Program-made: the position numbers and the translations under genes
The notes under the pieces: model-generated
Seen by the model: the letters and a program-made list of their open reading frames with translations, nothing else
What the model was told of the DNA's origin: nothing
The model's database searches: none
Shown here: one piece after another, positions 1-5,354 of the stretch
How the letters are laid out: each line of letters opens with the position of its first letter
Position numbering within the stretch: the first letter of the stretch is position 1
DNA from: an uncultured Muribaculaceae bacterium
GTDB lineage: Bacteria; Bacteroidota; Bacteroidia; Bacteroidales; Muribaculaceae
DNA length: 6,400 nt
Assembly (NCBI GenBank): GCA_934590135.1
Contig: CAKTOT010000114.1
Coordinates: 1-6,400, forward strand
Reading direction: 5' to 3'

Positions 1-195
1 CGCAAGGCTGTAGGCTCGGCCATCGCTCGCGCTCGTAATGCCGCAGGGCTATCTGTTCGCGACCTCGCCGACCGCTGCGGTCTTGATGCCGGTCACCTTT
101 GCCGTATCGAAAACGGACGCATGAATGTGACCATCGACACTGTCGCCAAAATCTGCGAGGCGCTCGGCTTGCGGATTGCGGTGGTGTCCTTCTGA
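1..195 (+). CDS. XRE-family helix-turn-helix regulator, 3' end only
   Basis: Frame 1 is open from the first base to the TGA at 193-195, giving the last 64 residues of a protein whose start lies outside the window. The visible part is a nearly complete Cro/C1-type (HTH_3) domain. It has an AIARARNAAGLS helix, then VRDLADRCGLDAGHLCRIENGR, in which the second and recognition helices surround the LA..CGL and RIENG signatures. The closing helix VTIDTVAKICEALGL is followed by the short tail RIAVVSF. The role inferred from the family is sequence-specific DNA binding by a dimer, as in phage repressors, HigA/HipB-type antitoxins or autoregulators of mobile elements. The sequence does not show which. 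The codon use is GC-rich, like the gene at 1754 and unlike the AT-richer ORF at 288. The domain assignment is firm; the biological role is not. Confidence 0.85.
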   Translation, partial: RKAVGSAIARARNAAGLSVRDLADRCGLDAGHLCRIENGRMNVTIDTVAKICEALGLRIAVVSF

Positions 196-206
196 AACGA
201 AATAAG

Positions 207-252
207 GCGAGACGCGACCGCGTCTGCTTTTTATGGCGTGGTCGCGTCTCGT
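207..252 (+). terminator. Strong GC-rich hairpin with a nested shorter terminator hairpin
   Basis: Bases 207-224 can pair with 235-252 without a bulge: 18 pairs, 12 of them uninterrupted Watson-Crick (208-219 with 240-251), around a 10-base loop. Inside the left arm a second, mutually exclusive hairpin exists: 210-215 pairs with 220-225 around the loop GACC and is followed by GC and a run of five T (228-232). The short form has the classic intrinsic terminator shape for the helix-turn-helix gene ending at 195. On the minus strand the long stem is followed by TTATTTCGTTT, so it could also stop transcription arriving from the minus-strand gene. The pairing is seen directly; the terminator role is inferred. 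Confidence 0.65.
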
Positions 253-287
253 GTAAATGCAATGTAATTCACAAAAAAACAAGTGTT

Positions 288-473
288 ATGCCAATTATGG
301 ACGAAAACGGCAGGATTTTGACTGCTGAAGAAATTGAAGAACTTATTGACAGTATTGAAGATGCTCCTGAAGCTGAAGGCGAGGATGAGGAACAACCGAT
401 ACAATCCAGCAACAATTCTATGTACGACCGTTGGATTGCCGATGATAAGAGCATTAACAAGTACGGGCTTTAG
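288..473 (+). CDS. Small acidic hypothetical protein (61 aa), convergent with the ART gene
   Basis: An ATG at 288 opens a 61-residue ORF ending at TAG 471-473. The frame is open further upstream, but that part overlaps the helix-turn-helix gene and the hairpin, so 288 is the sensible start. The protein starts MPIMDENGRILTAEEIEELI, then has a strongly acidic stretch (about residues 14-37, rich in E and D), a polar QSSNNS segment and the end YDRWIADDKSINKYGL. I recognise no family. Residues 12-23 could form a short amphipathic helix. The stop overlaps the stop of the minus-strand ART gene by 4 bp (470-473), an unusually tight tail-to-tail arrangement. A small acidic protein beside a toxin gene invites the idea of an immunity or antitoxin role, but immunity genes usually lie on the toxin's strand. 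It may also be a chance or decaying ORF. No clear promoter is visible. Confidence 0.5.
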   Translation: MPIMDENGRILTAEEIEELIDSIEDAPEAEGEDEEQPIQSSNNSMYDRWIADDKSINKYGL

Positions 474-1660
474 ATCTCTTCAATCTCAAACTCGTAACCG
501 CAGGCTCCCGTATTAAGTTTTCGACACGAGAGGACGCGGAACTGCTGTCCTCTGATAAACATAACTTCCTGTTGATTTGGTAGTCCGTTATTTAATGTTC
601 CAAACTGCGAGAGGTTCTCAATCGGACGTCCTGATTTTCCCCGAATGATAAGCAGGACGTCGGTCTCGTTTGGTTTTCTACCAGCGTGTTTCTCTGCGAA
701 GTTTTCTACAATCGTCCTATCAAGCGAAGATGATGTGAATCCCTTGAATGTCATTACGGCGTTGCTCGGTTCATCCGCTTTTTTTAGCCATTCCTTGAGG
801 TTCGTTTTATTAAGTCTTATAGTACGGTAGGTTGTGGCTATAATTGGTTCGATTTTCTTCAAGCCTCGTTCCATAAGCGCCGCGAACGCCTCGTTGAACT
901 CGCTAACGTCTCCCTTGCGAAGTTGTTTATTGAGCTGGCGAAACGCAGATACATCTCCACGGGTGAAATGATAGATTGCTCCGAGTTCGGTGTTGGGGAT
1001 TTCGGGGTAGCGGATAGATAGCTCCTTGACAGCGGTAAACATAGCGTCTTTCGTCTTTCGCGCCCTCGTAAACTTCCGTTCGGGTTGGTCGTAGGTATCC
1101 ACCACAAAGCCGCGAGTGTATTGGGGGTTGTCCCTTACAAAATACGGCATACTCTCCCAGCCTTTGGCTCGTTCCTTATTGTTCTCAATCCAATCCTTGA
1201 ACTGGCTGGGAATATCCGTTACCTCGTTCTCACTGCCCTCCGACACGTTCTCTCCTGCCATTATACGTTCGTTGTCAGCCTCTATTTCAGCCGCTGTTTT
1301 TAGTATCGAGGTAGCATAGCAGCGACAATGTGGATGCCACCCGACGAACTGAAAGTCTTTCGGGTACTTTCCCTGCAACTCGTCGCAGATGTCGTAGTAA
1401 GTTCCTGCCGGGATACCCCTGCAGTTGTGGTTGTTTGATAGGTGTATCTCTATTCCCACGACAAAATCAAGTTGCTGCCAGCGCAGGTGGTCGGCGGTAC
1501 GATACGCGATATTGGTTTCGGTGGCGGCGAGGCGCCGTGCGTTCATATAGCAGCTGCGATACACTCCGCGTCCCGGATGGAACTCTTTTGCCGCTTGGGA
1601 AAGTTTAAACAGGCCGTGCTCGTCTCGCACTCGGCGGAAAAGCGTATCGGGATGCTGCAA
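470..1660 (-). CDS. 5'-truncated phage MuF-type head protein with C-terminal ADP-ribosyltransferase toxin domain
   Basis: The 396-codon frame begins at TTG 1658-1660 (the first ATG is codon 39) and stops at 470-472. Residues 1-124 resemble the C-terminal part of phage Mu gpF-like minor head proteins: LFRRVRDEHG, ETNIAYRTADHLRWQQLDFV, NNHNCR, then the typical WHPHCRC cysteine motif (C112, C114). Residues 147-190 form a linker (FKDWIENNKER, PYFVRDN). Residues 200-396 fit the ADP-ribosyltransferase exotoxin fold of the R-S-E class: R279 in TTYRTIRL for NAD binding, the S310-S312 triplet in GFTSSSLD (STS-like), and Q363-x-E365 in NQQEVMF with catalytic Glu, followed by the usual GQQFRVL strand. 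The predicted activity is transfer of ADP-ribose from NAD+ to a protein. The frame continues with MuF-like sequence (DLRQYL) to a stop at 1694-1696, so the N-terminal half is missing. It may be a pseudogene remnant or a reused toxin domain. The domain calls are strong; expression is uncertain. Confidence 0.82.
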   Translation of the reverse strand: MQHPDTLFRRVRDEHGLFKLSQAAKEFHPGRGVYRSCYMNARRLAATETNIAYRTADHLRWQQLDFVVGIEIHLSNNHNCRGIPAGTYYDICDELQGKYPKDFQFVGWHPHCRCYATSILKTAAEIEADNERIMAGENVSEGSENEVTDIPSQFKDWIENNKERAKGWESMPYFVRDNPQYTRGFVVDTYDQPERKFTRARKTKDAMFTAVKELSIRYPEIPNTELGAIYHFTRGDVSAFRQLNKQLRKGDVSEFNEAFAALMERGLKKIEPIIATTYRTIRLNKTNLKEWLKKADEPSNAVMTFKGFTSSSLDRTIVENFAEKHAGRKPNETDVLLIIRGKSGRPIENLSQFGTLNNGLPNQQEVMFIRGQQFRVLSCRKLNTGACGYEFEIEEI

Positions 1661-1728
1661 GTACTGCCGCAGGTCGCCTTTGTTTTGTGGGAATTATAAA
1701 TCGTGATGTATATCTTGGATATTTAATG

Positions 1729-1736
1729 TACCTTTG
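1729..1736 (+). promoter_or_regulatory. Bacteroidota-type -7 box (TACCTTTG) for the gene at 1754
   Basis: TACCTTTG matches the TAnnTTTG -7 consensus of the Bacteroidota primary sigma factor exactly and lies 17 bases upstream of the ATG at 1754, so the leader would be only about ten bases. No clear TTTG -33 element is present at the expected distance. A short dyad, ATATC-ttg-GATAT (1710-1722), lies just upstream of the box and could bind a regulator, but it is only 5 bp per arm. Confidence 0.55.
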
Positions 1737-1753
1737 CGGAAATATTAGAAATA

Positions 1754-2017
1754 ATGTATCGTATGGATAAAGAAACGGCAAACGCGCAGGTGTATGTGGT
1801 GCAGTTTTTCGGCGCACCGCTTCCCGATGAGCCTCGGCGGAGGTTCTTCTTGTTCTCGTCGCTGGCTGCTATCTATGATAAATTTTCCGTCTCGCAGGTA
1901 GGCTGCTCGTTGGGCAATCTCTACAACCTCCGCGTGTCCGATGGCGTGCCTTACAGCGGCAGGCTCTGCATGGTGTGGCGCGAGCCGCTTTACTCCAAGC
2001 GCCGCAAAGCCGACTGA
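1754..2017 (+). CDS. Small orphan protein of a mobile-element type (87 aa)
   Basis: The ORF runs from ATG 1754 (alternative ATG at 1763, giving MDKETANAQ) to TGA 2015-2017. I cannot name a family. The protein has a variable start, then RRRFFLFSSLAAIYDKFS, VSQVGCSLGNLYNLRVSDGVPY, and ends CMVWREPLYSKRRKAD with a basic tail. The order AIYDKFS, QVGCSLGNLYN resembles a small helix-turn-helix-like fold (inference only). From memory, short proteins of this layout (SLxAIYD...LYN...PY...C) recur near Mu-like prophages and other mobile elements of Bacteroidota; I could not check this. The upstream TACCTTTG box, convincing codon use and lack of overlap support a real gene. It starts 57 bases from the in-frame stop that ends the open frame of the MuF-ART gene and points away from that gene. 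Confidence 0.78.
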   Translation: MYRMDKETANAQVYVVQFFGAPLPDEPRRRFFLFSSLAAIYDKFSVSQVGCSLGNLYNLRVSDGVPYSGRLCMVWREPLYSKRRKAD

Positions 2018-2106
2018 ATTGTGATGCGGTCGCGCTTGCTGTTCGCTGCTCGTGGCCGGCGGTCGTTAGTCGGCATTTAGTTTAATAATCTATTTATTTC
2101 AAAAGT

Positions 2107-2328
2107 ATGGAAACCGTATTTGATTATAATATAACGCCCGAAGAATGGGAATATATTTGTGGTATGACAAAAGAAGTTTATCTTTCTATCATTAGGCAAG
2201 AGAGTGCATATCAAGACCTCGCCGCTCTGTTTTATATAAGGGGCGACATGAAGCGCGCGACATATTATGCGGAAAAACTCCCGTTAAACGTAAAATACGA
2301 CTTATGGCGTACCCTTACGCATCCGTAA
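2107..2328 (+). CDS. Hypothetical protein of 73 aa
   Basis: The ORF runs from ATG 2107 to TAA 2326-2328. The protein is soluble and helical-looking: METVFDYNITPEEWEYICG, then TKEVYLSIIRQESAYQDLAALFYIRG, DMKRATYYAEKLP, and the end KYDLWRTLTHP. The segment DLAALFYIRGDMKRATYYAEKL looks like a single TPR-like helix pair (inference). No signal peptide, membrane segment or catalytic motif is visible, and I assign no function. Short proteins with a similar start and a WRTLTHP-like end seem to recur in Bacteroides-type genomes (recollection, unchecked). The gene is AT-richer than its upstream neighbour and separated from it by 89 bases. A 6-bp hairpin, CTTACG-catc-CGTAAG (2314-2329), overlaps the stop codon, but no T-run follows, so it is a poor terminator. 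Confidence 0.72.
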   Translation: METVFDYNITPEEWEYICGMTKEVYLSIIRQESAYQDLAALFYIRGDMKRATYYAEKLPLNVKYDLWRTLTHP

Positions 2329-2490
2329 GAATACAATAATGTACAACCATATATTTTGGTGCTTTTAACCTTTTCATCATTTTTTTTGCAATTCCTCCGT
2401 ATGCTCGATAGATTTCACGAATATAGCCATTCTTTTAGTGAATTATAGGTTAAAAATTGGACAAGCCGACTGTGTCTCAAAAAAAAATGC

Positions 2491-2498
2491 TAAATTTG
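2491..2498 (+). promoter_or_regulatory. -7 promoter box (TAAATTTG) for the DUF3127 gene
   Basis: TAAATTTG is an exact TAnnTTTG match in an AT-rich spacer. Transcription would start near 2505, giving a leader of about 84 bases before the ATG at 2589. The -33 region (about 2468-2474, ACTGTGT) only weakly resembles TTTG. Confidence 0.68.
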
Positions 2499-2508
2499 TA
2501 AACTTATA

Positions 2509-2549
2509 TGCCGATAAATCCGAGAGTAGTCTCGCGGTTAGTGTCGGCA
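2509..2549 (+). promoter_or_regulatory. Structured 5' leader (two-part stem-loop) of the DUF3127 gene
   Basis: Bases 2509-2514 pair with 2544-2549 (outer 6-bp stem TGCCGA/TCGGCA), and 2521-2525 pair with 2530-2534 (inner stem CGAGA/TCTCG, loop GTAG), with an internal loop between. The structure begins within a few bases of the predicted transcript start and ends about 40 bases before the start codon. No T-run follows, so it is not a terminator. It might stabilise the mRNA 5' end or act in translation control. The pairing is visible; the function is inference, and no known riboswitch is recognised. Confidence 0.4.
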
Positions 2550-2588
2550 CGTATGCATCAGCAAAATAATTACTAAACAAATAATTTC

Positions 2589-2972
2589 ATGGAAATTAAA
2601 GGAAAAATCATTTTCGATCTTCAAGAACAATCCGGCGTCAGTAAGGCCGGAAACAACTGGAAGAAACACGAGTATGTCCTCGAGACCCAAGAGACTTATC
2701 CTCGCAAGGTTTTCTTCAACTTTTTCGGAGACAAGGCCGATCAGTATAAGTTGAGCGTAGGCAAGGAGTACATCGTCAGCTTTGATATAGAGAGCCGTGA
2801 ATTCAATGGCCGCTGGTATACTGATGTGCGTGCATGGAAAGCCGAAGAATCGCAGGGTGCTGATACATCGGCAGCCGCTTCCGTACCTCCTATGGCCCAG
2901 CAGGCGCCCATCGACGCGCCTGTGCCTCCAGCTCCCGGTGCTGCCGGCGCATCTGACGACCTGCCATTCTGA
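2589..2972 (+). CDS. DUF3127 protein, OB-fold-like, with SSB-type C-terminal tip
   Basis: The 127-residue protein begins MEIKGKIIFDLQEQSGVSKA and carries the hallmarks of the DUF3127 family common in Bacteroidota: EQSGVSKAGNNWKKHEYVLETQE (13-35), a KVFFNFFGDKADQY strand region (40-53), VGKEYIVSFDIESREFNGRWYTDVRAW (57-83). The strand pattern suggests an OB-fold (inference). Residues 85-120 are a flexible A/P/Q-rich linker, and the protein ends SDDLPF. That ending closely resembles the acidic hydrophobic tip (DDDIPF) by which bacterial SSB recruits replication and repair proteins. The likely role is therefore single-stranded nucleic acid binding in DNA metabolism, but no function is established for the family as far as I know. 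The gene has its own promoter at 2491 and a terminator right after it, so it is probably monocistronic. The start is firm because the family starts with this motif. Confidence 0.92.
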   Translation: MEIKGKIIFDLQEQSGVSKAGNNWKKHEYVLETQETYPRKVFFNFFGDKADQYKLSVGKEYIVSFDIESREFNGRWYTDVRAWKAEESQGADTSAAASVPPMAQQAPIDAPVPPAPGAAGASDDLPF

Positions 2973-2993
2973 CGCTTGAGGGTACAGAATATA

Positions 2994-3047
2994 TGCGCGC
3001 TTGCCGGGGTCTTGAGTATCTGTTGGTAGGCGCGTGCTTGTTTTTTT
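2994..3047 (+). terminator. Intrinsic terminator after the DUF3127 gene
   Basis: Bases 2994-3005 pair with 3025-3036 (12 pairs, including four G-U) around a 19-base loop, followed closely by GCTTG and seven T (3041-3047). The site lies 21 bases after the stop at 2972 and insulates the following peptidase gene. Confidence 0.8.
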
Positions 3048-3083
3048 AGCATATAGAATAATCCAAAATATCAAACCACAAGA

Positions 3084-5216
3084 ATGAAATCATTGACAGC
3101 ACTGGTGACGGTGCTTCTTATGGCTCAACCGCTTATGTCACATTCAGCTCCCGTGGCGACATCTTCGTCCAAGAAGGTAGAGACCGCCAATCCGCTGTTG
3201 CGCCCATTCAAGACAACCGAGCACAACACACCACCATTCAAAGCTATAGATAACAGTATGTGGCTCCCGGCCATCCAAGACGGCATAGCACGTGCCAATA
3301 AGGACATTAATGCCATCGCCACCAATAAGGCCAAGCCCACATTCAAGAATACCATAGTTGCATTGGACTGCGCCGGCGAGGATCTCAGTCGCACTCTCGG
3401 CGTATTCTATGCGCTACTTTCGGCCGAGGCTGATGATCAAATGATGGAAGTTTCGGTAGTGGCTTCGCGACTGCTGAGCGAATACTCGACTTCGATTACA
3501 CTTAACGAAAAGCTATGGCAGCGTGTCCGTCAGGTATATGACAACCGCGAATCGCTCAATCTGGCGCCCGAGGATAGTATGCTGTTGCAGCGTACCTATG
3601 AGTCTTTTGCTCGTAATGGCGCTACCCTTGAAGGCGAAGCACGCGAAAAGTACAAAAGCCTGAGTTCGGAACTGTCCGAGCTGACCACACTCTTTGGTCA
3701 GAACGTACTCAAGGAAGTCAATACCTACGAAGTATGGCTTACAAAAGACGATCTTGAGGGACTTCCCGAAAGTTCGATAGATGCTGCCGCCAAGGCTGCT
3801 TCGGACAAAGGTCGTGCCGGAGAATATCTCTTTACTCTTGACCAACCCGTGTACATTGCTTTTATGAAATATAGCAATCGTGCCGATTTGCGCGAACGTA
3901 TGTACCGACTTTATACGGGACGTAACACTTGGGGCAAGTACAATAATATTGACGTGATGACTCGTATAGCCGATGTACGCCGACGTCTGGCCAATCTACT
4001 GGGCTACAAGACATACGCCGCATACAGTCTGACTAATACAATGGCCGGGACACCTGAGGCTGTGTATGACCTTCTGGATCGTCTTCGCCAAGCCTATGCG
4101 CCTGCGCTTGAAAAAGAGATGGCTTCGCTGACGGCTTTTGCCTCCAAGTACGAAGGCAAGCCGGTGACCATACATCCCTGGGATTTTAGCTACTACTCCA
4201 ACAAGCAGCGAGCTGCCGAATATGCTTTCGATGAAGAGGCTATGCGTCCTTATTTCGAGCTTTCGAATGTCATCAAAGGCGTCTTCGGATTGGCTACCCG
4301 TCTTTACGGAGTGACTTTTACGCCCAATCCCAAGGTGCAGGTCTATCACCCCGATGTGACAGCCTATGACGTCAAGGACGAAAACGGCAAATTCCTCGGC
4401 GTATTCTATACAGACTTCTTCCCCCGTGCCGGTAAGCGCCCCGGCGCCTGGATGACCAACTTCAAGGAGCAGTGGAAAGATGCCAAAGGTAAGGAATCTC
4501 GGCCTCAGGTGACTATTGTGATGAATTTTACAAAGCCTACAGCCGACAAGCCCTCGTTGCTGACGCCCTACGAAGTAGAGACTTTTATGCACGAGTTTGG
4601 CCACGCACTGCACGGGCTGCTTGCCGATACTAAATACCGCACCCTAAGCGGCACCAATGTATTCCGTGATTTTGTCGAATTGCCGTCGCAGTTCAACGAA
4701 AACTTCCTGACCGAGCGCCAATTCCTTGACACCTTTGCACGTCATTATGTCACCGGAGAGGCTATTCCGGACTCGTTGGTAGACGGTCTGATACGATCCT
4801 CGCGCTATGGCGCTGCTTACTCGTGCATGCGCCAACTTGCATTCGGATACCTGGATATGGCATGGCACACCATCGAAAAACCGGTAGATGATGCCGTGGA
4901 ATTTGAGATTGAGGCAATCAAACCGGTACGCATCTTCCCGACAGTATGCGGCTCGATGACTTCGCCCCAATTCAGCCATATCTTCTCAGGCGGTTATGCA
5001 GCGGGTTATTATAGCTACAAATGGTCCGAAGTATTGGACGCAGACGCATTCAGCGTATTCCAAAAGAATGGTATATTTGATGCCAAAACGGCACACTCGT
5101 TCCGCGACAACATTCTCAAACGCGGTGGTACGGAGAATCCGGCAGAACTTTATCGCCGATTTAGAGGTGGTGAGCCCGCCATTGATGCATTGCTTCATCG
5201 TGACGGCATAAAGTAA
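3084..5216 (+). CDS. dcp: Exported M3-family zinc peptidyl-dipeptidase (Dcp-like)
   Basis: The 710-residue protein begins with a signal peptide (K2, hydrophobic 4-18, likely cleavage near 21/22, no lipobox), so it should act in the periplasm or envelope. The body matches oligopeptidases of family M3: helical N-terminal part, then NPLLRPFKTTEHNTPPF near the start, LGYKTYAAYSL and HPWDFSYYSNKQR in the middle. The zinc site is HEFGHALH at 503-510 (H503, E504, H507), with third ligand E532 in DFVELPSQ. The substrate-binding stretch is FSHIFSGGYAAGYYSYKW, with H632, Y638 and Y645. Peptidyl-dipeptidases remove dipeptides from the C-termini of short peptides, here probably for peptide nutrition. Length agrees with Dcp (about 680 residues) plus signal. 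No truncation is seen. The exact specificity (Dcp versus oligopeptidase A) is inferred from GGYAAGYYSYKW and the overall resemblance. It is flanked by terminators on both sides, so it is probably transcribed alone; no clear -7 box is visible. Confidence 0.96.
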   Translation: MKSLTALVTVLLMAQPLMSHSAPVATSSSKKVETANPLLRPFKTTEHNTPPFKAIDNSMWLPAIQDGIARANKDINAIATNKAKPTFKNTIVALDCAGEDLSRTLGVFYALLSAEADDQMMEVSVVASRLLSEYSTSITLNEKLWQRVRQVYDNRESLNLAPEDSMLLQRTYESFARNGATLEGEAREKYKSLSSELSELTTLFGQNVLKEVNTYEVWLTKDDLEGLPESSIDAAAKAASDKGRAGEYLFTLDQPVYIAFMKYSNRADLRERMYRLYTGRNTWGKYNNIDVMTRIADVRRRLANLLGYKTYAAYSLTNTMAGTPEAVYDLLDRLRQAYAPALEKEMASLTAFASKYEGKPVTIHPWDFSYYSNKQRAAEYAFDEEAMRPYFELSNVIKGVFGLATRLYGVTFTPNPKVQVYHPDVTAYDVKDENGKFLGVFYTDFFPRAGKRPGAWMTNFKEQWKDAKGKESRPQVTIVMNFTKPTADKPSLLTPYEVETFMHEFGHALHGLLADTKYRTLSGTNVFRDFVELPSQFNENFLTERQFLDTFARHYVTGEAIPDSLVDGLIRSSRYGAAYSCMRQLAFGYLDMAWHTIEKPVDDAVEFEIEAIKPVRIFPTVCGSMTSPQFSHIFSGGYAAGYYSYKWSEVLDADAFSVFQKNGIFDAKTAHSFRDNILKRGGTENPAELYRRFRGGEPAIDALLHRDGIK

Positions 5217-5242
5217 GATACCGAATCTAATCACTTATACGA

Positions 5243-5286
5243 CGGCGTTATGTCCTGCATCAGGCATAGCGCCGCCGCTGTGTTTT
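5243..5286 (+). terminator. Intrinsic terminator after the M3 peptidase gene
   Basis: Bases 5243-5257 pair with 5261-5274 (14 pairs, one U-G, one bulged T at 5253) around a CAT loop. The stem is followed by CCGCTGTG and TTTT at 5283-5286. It starts 27 bases after the stop codon. The stem is very stable, though the T-run is short and displaced. Confidence 0.75.
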
Positions 5287-5354
5287 GTTGTGTCCGAACT
5301 TTTTGGAGATCGAAAGCGTTTGTTTAACAAAAGACATTCGCGGAGATAAAGACA

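Noticed and set aside
99..287. Upstream extension of the acidic ORF to an ATG at 99
   Set aside because: It overlaps the well-supported helix-turn-helix domain in another frame and runs through the strong hairpin; the ATG at 288 is far more plausible.
1605..1817. 70-codon minus-strand ORF over the junction and start of the gene at 1754
   Set aside because: Composition looks like a shadow; it overlaps the MuF frame and the promoter and the + strand gene, and no family is recognisable.
2009..2074. Inverted repeat GCCGACT/AGTCGGC around the end of the gene at 1754
   Set aside because: Only 7 strict pairs enclosing about 50 bases and no T-run; not convincing as a terminator.
2325..2410. Minus-strand mini-ORF of about 21 codons (MMKRLKAPKYMVV...) with an upstream GGAGG
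   Set aside because: Too short, GGAGG is too far from the ATG, Bacteroidota rarely use such sites, and it overlaps the end of the gene at 2107.
2007..2472. Direct repeat AAGCCGACTG at 2007-2016 and 2463-2472, suggestive of an attachment site
   Set aside because: A 10-base repeat is expected by chance several times in 6.4 kb, and no integrase or element lies between the copies.
2538..3074. 178-codon minus-strand ORF opposite the DUF3127 gene
   Set aside because: Lies antisense to a clearly conserved protein and across its terminator; a shadow frame.
3996..4613. 205-codon minus-strand ORF inside the peptidase gene
   Set aside because: Antisense shadow of a strongly conserved M3 peptidase; no independent coding signal.
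5301..5330. TTTG (5302-5305) then 19 bases and TAACAAAA as a promoter for the amidase gene
   Set aside because: Spacing suits a Bacteroidota promoter, but the -7 box matches TAnnTTTG only in its first two bases.
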